A stretch of 64,000 bases of DNA from Angiostrongylus vasorum (taxonomy: Eukaryota; Nematoda; Chromadorea; Rhabditida; Metastrongylidae). The DNA lies in the NCBI GenBank assembly GCA_018806985.1, contig JADANN010000392.1, positions 496,001 through 560,000 of the forward strand, written 5' to 3'. Shown here one piece after another: positions 20,570 through 32,409 of this stretch (positions are counted from its first letter, which is position 1; each line of letters starts with the position of its first letter). Position numbers and translations under genes: made by a program. Under the pieces are notes generated by a model, which did no database searches, was not told where the DNA came from, and saw only the letters and a program-made list of their open reading frames with translations.

Positions 20570-23500
20570 CAATCGTGCATTTCAACGATTCCTGGAAATA
20601 TTGAGCTTCTAAAGAGATTCGCAATCCAAACGTCGTCGGTAGTAATTTCTTTCATGAAGACTGAAATGATTAACACTTTTTTGATAAATTCATTGCAGGG
20701 AGAAAGAACCGATGGCTATGTCGCTGTTGATCACGCAAATCGAGCCATAATTGCGTCGTTTTCAAGTGTAGCATCAGGGAACAAGTTGGTATGTCCAACC
20801 AAATTTTCGTTTCGTAAGAATTAGCAATGTCAGCGCTGCCTGAGGATTAGAGTTTTGTCTTTCTCTTACTTATAAAATGTGCAGTGATGGTGGCATGTGC
20901 TTCAGTTCCCCTCTTGTGCATCGCCGATAAAAAAGTGCTGGAAGACGACTATTCTTTCGAAAGTGTAAGAATATTCCTTGAGCGATTCAATAGCTCAACG
21001 TCTTTTTCCCCTTGTAGATGAACTTTCACACCGCAACTCATTGGATTCACAGTTCATTCTGCATATCACTTCTCTCTACTTTTTAAAATCGCCTTCCACT
21101 ATGTAATAACAGGAAGGTTATGCCAAGTGTGAAGAAGAAAAAAATTATGCATGTAGTTTAGACTTCTAGAGAATACTAGAACATCAATCTTGAAAAATTC
21201 CATTTCCGGAGAAAAACGATGTTAGGAAACGCTGAATACAGCCAGAAAATCAAAAACATTTGGCATTTTGAAAGAATGGTGGGAAGGACAAATTTAGCCG
21301 GGATGCTACAGTAGTACATGGATGTTGAGGTTGGTCGCTGAATTTGTGGGGGAAAACCTAGGTAATACATGATTGAAAAAATCCAGCCTTTCATTTTTCG
21401 GCCAACTCGTCGAGTTCCGTAATGAACTTTATTAAAGGAAGTATAAACCGTCAACATCTACAAGTCTTTGACAAAACACAGATTTGTTAGTTCCGTCGAA
21501 ATGATATGCTCGCTTTCTGTAGCCTACAAGTCGTTCCTTTCCTTTCCTTTTTCGTTGTCGACGCTCGAGCAGCGAAAAGGTGAAGAAATGCAATTCTGTC
21601 CAGCAGAGCAGAATGAGTGATGCAGAATGGGTCGTTAACCCATTCGTGACAATGAGCATTAATTTCAATGAGTATGTCGGAAACATTGCGACTGATACGC
21701 ACTTTTTTTGAACACACTATTCTCATGCTGGCTATTCCGTTGGCAAAACAGAGTTTTTCACTGTAGTCTCGATAGTTTCTCCAGGACATGTTATAAGGAC
21801 ATATTGAAGGACAGTTTTTTATACGTACTACTTTACAGAAGCCCCACAAGTTCAACACTTATAAACGGACACCTTTCCGCAATGATAAGTTGGAAAGTCA
21901 CTGAGGGCACGCAATAGATGCAATTGCAGTGTAGACATATAATCGACGCCATTGAAATGAATGGAGGTTAGGAGCCCGGCTGTTTTCAAAGTGCCTTTTC
22001 AGCATTTAATCCTACTGGGTGTCTCTTTGAAATCGTCGCATATTTTTAACACTCGTTGTGTCGAACTTCCACTGGTACTACGAAAAACGTTATGCACAAA
22101 ATCATTCATTTCATTCAAACAGAATTTGCGCTTCTTACATATAATATGGCGCTGACAACCATCCACTCGCTCTGCACAAAGAATCCACACATCGATCACG
22201 AATATGCATTTATATACAAAATTTTACTTCTTAAGTTTATACTTTGTCATCAGTACTAAAGCACTCTAAACAATAATCTTTGTTGGTGTTATTGGTGAAT
22301 GGTCCATCGATCAACAACACCAACTACAAAGACATCGACCTTGCATCAGCTCAAGAAGATTTATTATATGGATATAAAGATGTAAAAAAGATTTATCAGT
22401 TTATAAGATCATATAAGCAAGTGTGTCAACTATTTATGCAAAGGTTTATAGAAAGTCGGTCTTTTTGAATAATCTTTGTTGCCATAATGTTGCTGAGATA
22501 TTTGCAAAACTCCGGACCGTTTCTGTGTGCTGTGGGGACCGAACACGCTACTATCCTTTCCGGGGGGCTAACGCGTTCACCACCACACCTTGTGGGTCCT
22601 TCGTTCCGCCTGTCTCTCAGCCGTCTTTGCAGTTACTACTTGGCATGCTTTATCTGTTCTCTTTGTATGTATTTGTTGCGTCGCTTGCATTTATTACTAA
22701 CCTGCTTACTATGCTTTATGAGAAATTAAAGTCGTCATGTTTTGCCAACAACTTATAACAAGTTATACAGGGTCAAAAATTTTTTTTGCGCTGTGAAGAG
22801 AGAACATTTATCACGTAGGAATTCACATACCGTAAGGCAACATTAGCTGATGTTATTTCTAAATTGTTATATGGTGTAATATACTGAACATTATGAAGAG
22901 ATCAGCATCTTCCCTATGGATTTATTTGTTCCCCTTCCTTTCCTTCTTCGTAACTTCAGTCATCATTCCTTCCATTCACTTCCTTCAGGTCGCTAGAGGC
23001 GGACTACAAGAGATTTTTTTTAGTATATTCAATAGATTGTTTCATTCTTAATGAAAAGAAAAAGTGACGTGTGATCGACAATTAATTGGTAATCCTTTCT
23101 TTACTACCACTATTATAAGTCATAGATTGCATGGAATCCATGAAGAACATGGAAAAACATCAAGTGTACTTCACATATCACGAAAGACATTGCCAAACGA
23201 TAGTAGCATGTTGTCAGAGAGTGGATGGTTGTTTATCAAACACAAGAGTTAAGTACATTTCAAAAACGTGAAGATCTACATAGAAGAAGACAGAGAATAC
23301 ATAAAATGGCAAAAAAAGCAGCGGAAATATGTGAAGACAAGCACAAGGATACCAGAATGGTCATTTTTGGCGCGTAATGTGTCCGGGTCACATTGATTTT
23401 AATGCGTTTCGTATGCAGCAAAAAATACGCCGTCCGTTCCATGCACGCGCCACACAAAATCAGTATTTATTAGTAAGTGTTGTCGCAAATGAGTCAATGT

Positions 23501-26500
23501 CGGCCTAAGGTTAACCCATTGCTCTACGGGTAGCGGTATTGTGCGGCTGAACCAACGGAACTACGCACAATTTCACGTCGGCTTTGGACTTTCCGGTTCT
23601 TTTAGCATTCAAGAGTCTCTCCTCAACAAATCGAGAAGTTGAGACATTGCGAACACGACAAGATTGTAGAAAAGATTTTGAGCTATCTTATTATGAGTGC
23701 GAATGATATGTATGCTACTATTTACACGTTAGTCATAACGTTAGCTATACCTGCGGTCGATGAACTCTTTCAAAAAACATGTTCTTTTTTGTGGATTGTT
23801 AAGTGTGGAGAATGCCTTTTCTGGTCCATTTCCTCAGCTTTTTGATCTGATTTCGATTAGTCATCGAACGCATGCACATAGTTTGGTAAAGAAGCTTTGG
23901 AACCCACTGAACCAAATACGTATATTGTAGTGCTTAGTGACCATAGGGGGCCGTGTAGCGCAGTGGTCAGAGGCGCTCTGCAACACACACGTGGAATCGA
24001 TCCTCGCGCCCAAGGCCCTCCAAGCCCTCCATGTCTCGGCAATTTGATACCAGGCTTGTCTGGAAGGATAGCAGCGCTGGCTCGTTACATCGGCAAGCCA
24101 CCGCGAGTCATTGTAAAGGCCAGATATGCACTCAATCAGCTCAAAACGATGCTGAATGATGTCGAATACATGGCGCATTTCTCAGGGACAGATCAACGCT
24201 GAGAGCTTTATCCTTTCTATCCCTTAGTGTCCATACGGTCGTTTGGTTCAGATCGTTATGGACACTGTAGTGTCCCTACAGGGTGGAATAGATTAGTGTT
24301 GACTAGCTTTCATTAGGATTTTTAGAATGTTTTTTATTGCAGTGGTATATCTGGAATCTTAAGTTTAACAACTTTAAAGACAAAACTTGAGAAAAATTAC
24401 GCTTGCTGTACCAACTGTGGAGCAAAAAATTCTTCCATTATTTTGTTAAGTACTCATTGTGCCCATGTTATAGAGAACTTATCAGCACCTATGAAGCCAG
24501 CTGTGTAGTGAATGTGTTTCACTGTTCTTTTAATAAATTCCCTATTTAATAGCAATAGCTCATTTTAGTGTGCCGTAATGAATTTAAGCAGAAAAATTTC
24601 AGCAGGCTTATAATAGCAATTTGAAATGATGAAGCGAGGAACTGGAACTTTCCTTTTCTTCAAAGAAAAAAAGCGACATTCTCGAAGTATGCAGAAATTA
24701 CCCCACATTTTCATATCTGTTGTAAAAATATGAATGACCCAAGGATTAGGTTATACCATACATATGGACTTACACGATATCGTCTTTCTGTTTTCGGCAT
24801 TCATATTTTTTGCAAAACTCCGGACTGCAGGTTTCTGCGGTGGGGGGACGAACGCGCTATTGTCGTTTTCGGGAGTAACGCGCTCACCACCACACCATGC
24901 TGGTCCTTCGTTTCGCCTGTCTCTCAGCTAGTTCTATCCATCAGCGCCATCAGCAATCACTCGTCAACGAGATTGGTCTGAGGAGCCCACATCGGCATTG
25001 AAACCAGTTAAGCTGAGACTGTAGCTGAATTCACAATGTTTACTTTTTTATTTTCTGCCTACTATAATTTTTTACGGCAGGGTATTAACTCCTCGGAAAG
25101 AACAATAGCGCGTTCGTTCTCCACCGCAGACACCTGCGGTCCGGAGTTTTGCAAATATCTCAGCAATTTTGTGGTTGTATTTCGCTTAATACCTTGCCGC
25201 AAAAATTGTAGTAGGCAGAAAATAGAAAGTAAACATTGTGAATTCATATTTTTATATATTTTTCGTTATTTTACATGGCCCGTCATCACCTGTACTGACT
25301 GGATTCCAGCATTTCTTGCATTTGACTCGTTTCACCACATGCAGCATCCACAAAAAGCCTTCGAACATTTTGCTTATTGTTTAGACTGTTGTATCTTCTT
25401 TATGAATATCTTAAAGTACTGATCGAGTCATTTCTCCTTACAATCTTCGATATAGCTAGGCTAAGACGTTCCCACATGAATTTGAGGAGAGCGTTGGGAC
25501 GTGGGTCAAATTAGTGCTTTCGTTTCTTGATCGACGGCATCACTAATCACTGCTCTGTTCCAGCTCCTAGCATACATGTTATTAAGAAAGAAAGTAGTTC
25601 ACAACTAGTCTTTGCTCAACAAGCAGCATTCTGTCCACCGTCGTCATGATTCCATTTTGAGTGGATTTGGAAATTATGCACAGTCAAAACAATGGAATTA
25701 CGATTCTAGTTGCGTACTTAAGTGGCTGTTTTCTTATCTAACTGGTTGGTGAGATGGTGAAATACATGAAAAATGCTAGAGATGCCATTCTTACGAGGGC
25801 GGTGCTCCTTCACCCCTCCGTGGGTTAGCTAAGCTTTCATTCTTCCTGGGTCAGGGAAATTAGTACTGGACTTGTCTGGAGGAAGCTCACTCTCTGCAAT
25901 CCAAATGATAACAATTTTCAGTGTTGGGGTTGGTGGTCTTTCAAGAATCCGTGATAGCAGGGGGTAAGGTATTCCTATGTCTTCACCAAGCAGACAGTGA
26001 CACTTGTCTATTGGAAGGTTTCCTGAAATGCGTCTGAGACTCTTTTTAACATGGTATCAACGATCATTCCATCGATTAGCCATGGACGATGCACTGAGCC
26101 GAGTCTCAGCAAAATGTAGAAATATAATAAAAATGAGTTAGATGTATGCCTTTCTTATCAACGTGATGAACGGAAAAACTGTCATTATCTTTTTAGATTG
26201 TCATGCTTGCACGAAATTTTTATAGCTCTTTATTCTAGCTAAAGTTTATTTGCGTTGGCCTTCTTTAGGGCCATAATGATTTGAGTAGTCTGTCCGCAGC
26301 CGTTCGTTCTTCCCGTTTAGGTCTTCATAGTCGCATCGACTCGAATCTGCTGGAGGAGCATTCCGCACTAATGAAGTAATGTTGCTCTATTGTTATACCT
26401 TGTAGCTTCGAAAAGCCGTAAATCCCTATTCTCATTTCTATTTACAAAACGACATTTAGTTTTTAGTTGCGAAAGTAAGATTATGCAGATCAACTAAAGG

Positions 26501-29500
26501 TTAAAATCGCTCTAGCTTAATTTGTGAATCGATTGAGGCAATAATTGTGACTCCTCAAATTTCTCATGCGAATCACTGATATTTTGGTTGTCCATACCCC
26601 TTTTGTTTTACTGATTAATTTAAAAACAGTGAAACATAGTGTTCTGAGCAAATGGGGCGGGTTTTCTAGCCATTGATTTTGTTTACATGTCGCCATCAAA
26701 TGCACTATTTTTTTCAGAGCTCGATAGTCTTACCCCTAATGTTTTTGCGCAATTTCAGGATAACACTAAATTATTTTCAGTTCTATACACATTTCAATGC
26801 AGAATTTTTTCACCAACAGGCAAGCTCAATTTGAAGGATCAGACGGCCTTGTGAATAGGTAAAGAATGGGGTGCTTAAGATACTATGACTTTGTGGTTAT
26901 GTGGAAACCTTTGAGATTATGCAGAAACCTTATGACTATTTGAAGTGAAATTTCACATATGTCATTCTTTATTGTTTTTACACTTCTGTTATCATTCTAA
27001 GCTACGATGGTGGCCGTAAAATAAGGGATTGAGCACGACGAGATAGTTTGGACGACTAATTATTGTGCTAGAAATTTCGTTGATACACCTGTCACTTATC
27101 CCCTTGCCAATCGCCCAGGGGATTCGTGAATAGATTATTAATTTCTCTATATCTGGCGAAGAATCTTTCTCCTGTAAAGGTGCCAACAAAATCTCAATTT
27201 GTGGATGCTTCGCTCTATATTCCAATAATTTACGTTTACTAGAAGGACACAGATGAAGCTTGCATTATTTTTTCATTTGGAACTCTCGTTCAGAGTTCAC
27301 AAATTAGATTGGTGGTCTTTTATTTGTACTCTTAATATTTCGTGGCAAATGGGTACTTATCCAAAGTTCTCATAGAAACGCATCATTCATCCGGATCTCC
27401 TGCTTTTCGGCATCTTGTTATTTGCCAGCCTCCTCTATTTTCCATTGCCAATGTAGATCGGATCTCCAAATTCTCTCCCCCAGTTAGTTCATGCGGGTGC
27501 TTCAGGCATCATACTTTCCATGCGGCTTCCAAAACTGGTGACCGTACTTCCATGGAAAGGTCACAAAGCAAAAGAGTTGAACGTGGAGCCTGGTGTCCTT
27601 AGAGTTTTTCTTGCCATGTTCAGTGCTCTTGTAAGTTAGGCACATTTATTCCTGTTTAACCCTAGAGCTAAGCCGTTCACTTTGTTCAGCTGTGCTCAGG
27701 GATAATCGTTCCAATGAGCACGATTGAAACGCTAGAAATGCGGTTATCTCCAACACACCATTTCGTTGAAGCTCAGATAAAGGCTGATTTTCCACAAACG
27801 CTTTCGTAATCTGCCAAAGCTCGTTCAAACAAGCTGAAGCTGGTTGATACAATATAGCAGAAATTAATTTGAAATTCAATAAATCGCATATTACCGCTGT
27901 TTTGCGATTTCCTTCTTGAACCATGCAGTTTCCACTACTTTATCTTTTACTGAAAGTTTTCTAGGCATGAAGCCATTGATTTGCATGTACAGCTCTGAAA
28001 GCGTGGAAAATTAATTTAGCAATATCCCGAGTTAGTAATGATACCTCGACTCCACTACTGGGCGTTCCACGTGTAGATAGATTCCTTTGTCGACTAGTCG
28101 AGGACGAGAGTTCTGTGGCTGCTTGCAACGGATGGTCTTGGTCTTCATAAAAAAATCTATTACATTGTTCAGAAATAAATGAGCGTTTCGAAATATTTAT
28201 TATTTTAATGCATTTTTACCTATAAGGTATTTTTTTACACTTTATGAAAAAAATAAATTTTTTTCACCAATTTTGAGCTTCGCTATTTCAGATGTCAAAA
28301 AAGAATTTTTTGTAAAATTTTCTTTTATGAGCTCAATCTCTTTCGTAGGGCAGCAAAGACGCCCGAAACATTAATGAATTTCAGGGTTAGGGTAGTGTAT
28401 GTGAATCAACAGTGCGAACATAGTTCCTGAAATTCCCATCTTTCCTCAAGATAAGGAAGGCCGTGGACGTCCCAAAGAACTTGACGACGGCGAATTGAAG
28501 GCACTAGTGAAAGAAAAAACGTGAACAACTGTTCGAGAGCTTGCAGAATATCTTATCGTAAGCACAGAAACAATTTCCACTTTCCGGCATTAGTCAACAG
28601 GAAAAGACCAATCCTTCTCCACGACAACGCCCGGCTTCGCGTTGCGGAACCAGCGCTACAGAAGTTGGAAAAGCCAGGCTACAAAATTTTGCCCTTGCTG
28701 CCATATTCGCCAGACCTCTCGCCTACCGACTATCACTTCTTCAAGCATCATGACAACTCTTGCGCAAGAAATGGTCCACCATCCACGATAACGCAAAAAA
28801 TACCTTCAACGAATTCATCGCTTCCAAAACTCCAGAATTCTATGAAACTAGAATAAATAAGTCTTTCATTGGAAAAATGTGTAAATTCAAATATTTTTTA
28901 TTTTTTGTTAATAAAGTCTTGCTTAAAGCAAGTTACATTTTAAAGAATATAATTAAAAACGTTCATTTGTTTTTTGAACAAATTAGTGGATGGCCTCTCA
29001 CGCTTCTCGTTCACTATAGGTCTCTTTGTGAAGTTCTTTGGACGTTTGCTGGGACCAGTATTTTTTCCGTCATTGATGATGTTAGAGAAGGTCGACTTTT
29101 TCCTGTAATCTCCATAAAAAGCTTCAATTTCAATTTGTATCGCTAACGAAAACAGTAAAATCCGCCATTGCACCGCGTCTAATCAGATGGTGTCGTCCAT
29201 TTGGAGTTGTTACCTTTTAGAAGAAATTCATGTTTGATACCAAAGTTCGTGTTGACGATGACACTTTGTACTGTCTATGCTACAACATCCGCTGCTCTTT
29301 CGTTCTACTTACTTGATACTTGATACTTGTACGGCCCGTCCTCACTAGTTGTGCGCGCTCCAGCATAATCACCATATTTTGGAGATTTGCTGGTTAAGTC
29401 ATTGTGGTTCCCTGGAATCCCTGAGGACAGCCTGACCAAAGTCTGCCCCACGTCTTCACCTCACGGGCAGCCTCAGCCCTCGTTGATCAGAGGGAGATTT

Positions 29501-31835
29501 GCCAGCATGCGACTTTGATAGCAGGACGATGGGAGATCCTGGTACTGGTTTACTGTTAACTAGGCTTCCTGATGGAAACGCCGGACTCTTTTTCAGCTTG
29601 GGAGACCCCTAGCGGGGGGACGAATTCCCCCGCTGTACATCGCAGTCCGACACCCAGAAACACCTCCCAGCCACGATGAGACGGTAAACCGTTACGAGGT
29701 AGTTCTTTCGTTCTACTAGAAGAGAAAATGCTTGCTTTTTTTCTATCTGGAGGATACTGGCACTGCTTTTAGGCATTTGTTGAAGAAAACACGAAACTTA
29801 ATTATTGGGTATGATTTTGTATCGCTTTACGTGAACTTGTAATTGCTGCGATGGACAACTGTCAAATAGAATTCAATCTAACCGAGCGGTTATAAATGAA
29901 CCTGAATTAATCCAGGCAGGGTTCTTCCAATGAGTGCTGAGTCCAGAAATTCCTTCTGAAGAATTTTGAATTCGGCAACGAAAATGCCTTTCGAAGCTAT
30001 CATACCTATATTTCATGCCAATGGAATTTGTCATTTTGTCTTTATTTAGTAGAAATAATAACAAAAATCGGCCAATCTGGATGTTATGGGGTAAGTGGAG
30101 TTGTTTTCAGAATGCTAATGAACATTAAGGCGCGTGTGGAGCAGTGGTCAGAGGCGCCCTGCAACACACGCGTGGAATCGATCCCAGCACCCATGGCTCA
30201 CCAAGCCTTACATCCCTCGCAAATTGGTAACAGACTTGTCTGGGAGGATAGCAACACTGGCTCGATACATTGGTAGACCACCGCGAGTCATCGTAAAGGC
30301 CAAATGTGCATTCAACCACCTCCAACGATGCTTAGCGAAGTTGAATGCATGGCGCATCCCTCAGGGATTGATCAACCCAGTGAGCTTTATCCTTTATTTG
30401 TCCTTTAATGAACATTGGTTAATATTTGATTTAAGATCCTACGAAAACCTTGGGATATATAAAAAACAAGCTTTCCACGTTGCTTTTGATTTGTTATTGT
30501 TTACTCTACTTTGCTTGAAGTTTTCACAATAAAATACGTCTGTTAAGGTTTCTCTATGACAGCTGGTATAAACTTTGGTATGTTATGGGAATGGAGAAAA
30601 CACTACATACCATCGTTAAAAACTACACAACCTTCGAAATTTGGGTAAGAAACAATGGATTTGTTAAGCGCTAGCGTCTTGTCTGCCGAATGTTATTATC
30701 AGGATTATTATTGCAAAGAAAACTGTTCTGATTTCCTTGAAGCCCAGTGAGCCATATATGCACGTAGTTTTGAGAACTCTGAAGCATACCGTGAAACAAA
30801 GATACTCTTGATTTTCTTCCGAGATCATACTAGGCATCAAGTGCGCGCAGCTTGAGCAAAATGTTGTTTATATGTGAGTTAATTCAAAGAAAACTTCCTT
30901 GAACTCTACGTTTATGCAGTAGAGAAGCACAGAAGCATTGAACTAACAAATACTTTTGAAAAAAGAGTTTTCCAATTATGTGCGTTTAGTAATATGTTAG
31001 TGTATTTCCTTCAGTTTTTCGGACATTCACTTGGTGGAGCAAAAGCGGAGATGTCTGCTTTGTCAATGCTTTTCAAGAGACTGATCTCACAGGACAAAGT
31101 TCGCCTTCTTACGTTTGGATCGACTCGTGTCGGAGATATGTCGTTTGTTCAACTCATTGAAACCCTGGTTAGCAAAATTTTTTTACTGTAAGATAACAAC
31201 TTTGTGTTATCATCTTCTAACAATGCGAGGGTGTTTGTTAGAGGTCACCAGAAGATATTTTCAATCTTTGTACTTTCTTCATTATTAATACAGAGAACCA
31301 ATGATTAGAACCAATTCTAAGAGCGATCACGAATTCTTTCTTACGTCATCGTCTAACATCGTTGATGTATTCTACTTGGCAAACGTGTCCATATTTATTT
31401 TCCGACTTCAAATATTCGCTTTCTATTTTTCTCTACATCGGGTTTTTTTTCTCATTTCTGGTTTGTAGGTGCCTTACCGTTTCCGAATTGTGCATGGTCG
31501 CGATATGGTGCCACACTATCCTAGAAAGTTTGATGGTGAATGGACTCCACCACATCACCATCGCTACGAAGTAGTTGTTTTTATATTCGAAAAAAACATC
31601 TAAACAAACCTTTATTTTGCTATTTGAGGTGTGGTATCCTAATGGAATGCGTCGTGGCGCTAAGTATGTTGTCTGCCTCGGAGCGGAGGATCCTCAGTGT
31701 AGTTCCCGATTATCTCCATGGGAAATACGTGCTTCTGACAACGATATTTATTTTGGACGGAGTATGCAGCACTGGTTTGCCTTCCTGATCACTTTCGCAG
31801 CTCTAATCTTTCGCCATTATACTTCTTACTTATAA
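20570..31835 (+). CDS. class 3 lipase-like gene, left copy (5'-truncated)
   Basis: Seven exons in phase: 20570-20638, 20699-20788, 20906-20964, 30548-30644, 31015-31167, 31469-31570, 31629-31835 (stop TAA). Lipase_3 features in order: SCISTIPGNIELLKRF (N-terminal Cys region), DGYVAVDHANRAIIASF, YDSWYKLWYVMGMEK, the nucleophile elbow GHSLGGA, LLTFGSTRVGD, FRIVHGRDMVPHYP (catalytic Asp region), HHHRYE|VWYPNGM, EDPQCSS, and a hydrophobic C-terminal end (HWFAFLITFAALIF). The family hydrolyses acyl esters and is mostly secreted in nematodes. Here the FRGT-like block reads FSSV, and the usual DH--YF site reads DNDIYF, so the catalytic His appears lost. The 9.6 kb intron 20965-30547 holds many repeats. 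The exon encoding TEYNETFARELG, present in the right flank, is missing, so this copy lacks a proper start. Confidence 0.8.
20965..22485. other. intron, no recognisable repeat
   Basis: First part of the long lipase intron. Frames such as 21487-21858 (minus) and 22280-22468 have no splice support I could confirm. 22306-22430 (plus) reads like coding (SINNTNYKDIDLASAQEDLL) and is kept in both arms, but no acceptor/donor pair fits well. Confidence 0.35.
22487..22640 (+). mobile_element. family C repeat
   Basis: TTGCTGAGATATTTGCAAAA, CTCCGGACCG, a GAACACGCTACTATCC block (B-box-like on the minus strand), ACCACCACACCTTGTGGGTC and CTGTCTCTCAGCC. The head lies on the minus strand. Confidence 0.7.
23946..24222 (+). 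mobile_element. SINE family B with target-site duplication
   Basis: tRNA-like head GGGGCCGTGTAGCGCAGTGG with a GTGGAATCGATCC B-box-like block, the core ATACCAGGCTTGTCTGGAAG, and the 3' end GATCAACGCTGAGAGCTTTA. Flanked by CTTAGTGACCATA (23933-23945) and CTTAGTGTCCATA (24223-24235), a 13 bp duplication with one mismatch. The frames at 23857-24202 are shadows. Confidence 0.88.
24805..25020 (+). mobile_element. family C repeat
   Basis: TTTTGCAAAACTCCGGACTG, CAGGTTTCTGCGGTGGGGGG, ACGAACGCGCTATTGTCG, CCTGTCTCTCAGCTAG, ATCAGCAATCACTCG and GTTAAGCTGAGACTG in order. It faces an inverted partner piece at 25080-25175. Confidence 0.75.
25029..25247. mobile_element. MITE-like element with ~60 bp inverted ends
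   Basis: The ends are inverted copies: GAATTCACAATGTTTACTTT, then TTCTGCCTACTATAATTTTT and CGGCAGGGTATTAA at the left, and the complement with few changes at the right, closing with AACATTGTGAATTC. The centre holds a piece of family C. A related single end occurs at 59300-59345. The mirror copy is at 48777-48995. Confidence 0.75.
25265..25595 (-). mobile_element. SINE family A, diverged
   Basis: Minus-oriented. It matches 32410-32720 along its length (CATTTGACTCGTTTC, CTTATGAATATC-type block, GATCGACGGCATCACTAATCAC as decayed head) and shares the family A body with 16653-17030. The frame 25036-25422 is a shadow. Confidence 0.65.
25795..26000 (+). mobile_element. fragment with the A/B shared core
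   Basis: Contains CTGGGTCAGGGAAATTAGTA, CTGGACTTGTCTGGAGGAAG and CTCTCTGCAATCCAAATGAT, the core and family A body. Confidence 0.5.
26255..26395 (+). repeat. family E repeat
   Basis: Copy of 4325-4455: CTTCTTTAGGGCCATAATGA, TCATAGTCGCATCGACTCGA, CTGGAGGAGCATTCC and AATGAAGTAATGTTGCTC. Confidence 0.55.
26400..27320. other. intron, no recognisable feature
   Basis: Minus frames at 26517-26705 and 26992-27225 have no splice or domain support. Confidence 0.35.
27340..27620 (-). repeat. unclassified repeat F
   Basis: Its minus strand resembles plus-strand 60070-60245: GGAGAGAATTTGGAGATCCG, CTACATTGGCAATGGAAAA, AGGAGATCCGGATGAATGAT, and an AATATTAAGAGTAC-like end. The open frame 27342-27602 is therefore probably not a gene. 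Confidence 0.45.
28166..28984 (+). mobile_element. mariner, internally deleted, broken transposase
   Basis: Inverted ends TTGTTCAGAAATAAATGAGC and its weak complement (ACGTTCATTTGTTTTTTGAA) about 820 bp apart, against about 1.3 kb usual. Transposase remains: GRGRPKELDDGELKALVKEK and TTVRELAEYL (HTH region, 28455-28580); a jump and frameshift; then RPILLHDNARLRVAEPALQK and LLPYSPDLSPTDYHFF (second and third catalytic Asp regions, DD34D class, 28602-28740); another shift; then AKNTFNEFIASKTPEFYE (28790-28850). The first catalytic Asp region is deleted. It lies inside the lipase intron. Confidence 0.85.
29315..29700 (+). repeat. family D repeat, full length
   Basis: Begins with TACTTGATACTTGATACTTG and ends with ATGAGACGGTAAACCGTTAC, with all internal landmarks. 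It lies in the lipase intron. Confidence 0.85.
30127..30405 (+). mobile_element. SINE family B with target-site duplication
   Basis: Head GCGCGTGTGGAGCAGTGG and GTGGAATCGATCCC, core GGTAACAGACTTGTCTGGGA, 3' end GATCAACCCAGTGAGCTTTA. Flanked by perfect 11 bp direct repeats TAATGAACATT at 30116-30126 and 30406-30416. Overlapping frames are shadows. Confidence 0.9.
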
Positions 31836-32405
31836 TTACAACATGTTTTAATATGGAGTTTTCGTTCGCAGAATTTGGTACAAAATATTTTCAAAGTATC
31901 TTCTTAAATGACTATTCTAGCACGGGCTTGCTCTAAAAAAGATATTTTGGATATTTCCACGACAGTTCAAAGGCAACATAGGAGCCGACCATGTAGTCAA
32001 GTATCAAAGTCTGTACCAAAAATAGGCAGTTTCTTTTTTTTCAAACTGAACACTTAAACGTCCTTGAAGCCTTTTAGGAAATTATTATGTGAAATCTTTT
32101 ACATGTTTATAAATATGGGTTTTGTTTATTTACATAAATTTATGGATCCGCCGAAGAATTTTAGTGCAAACAAAGGTCGCTTTTTTGCGTCAGCTGTTTC
32201 ATTATCTACCTTATCCAGAAAATCTGAAACATTTTGAAAATGTAGGGCTAAAATAATTCCTCGAGTTATAAAATGCTTATTTTACAAATACTTCCATCTT
32301 TCAGAAATCCGCTCATAAAAACTGAAAATGTCCTCATGTTTCTTGAAATTATAGAAGTGATTAAAAAAATTATTCTTATTCTTTCAGTGATAAGCCAACA
32401 CTAGT
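31836..32405. other. lipase 3' flank, nothing seen
   Basis: AT-rich sequence after the lipase stop with no repeat of the described families. A homopolymer at 31936 is six A here, and nine in the mirror position. Confidence 0.4.
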
Positions 32406-32409
32406 TCTA

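Noticed and set aside
23505..23560. tRNA-like stretch on the minus strand (CCCGTAGAGCAATGGGTTAA), mirrored near 50490.
   Set aside because: No B box at the right distance and no cloverleaf by eye.
23946..24020. A true tRNA gene in the heads of families A, B and C.
   Set aside because: Only A- and B-box-like blocks are kept. No full cloverleaf with acceptor pairing was seen, and the copies are dispersed with insertion duplications.
27342..27602. 86-codon plus frame in both arms.
   Set aside because: The region resembles repeat F at 60070-60245, and the frame has no start or splice support.
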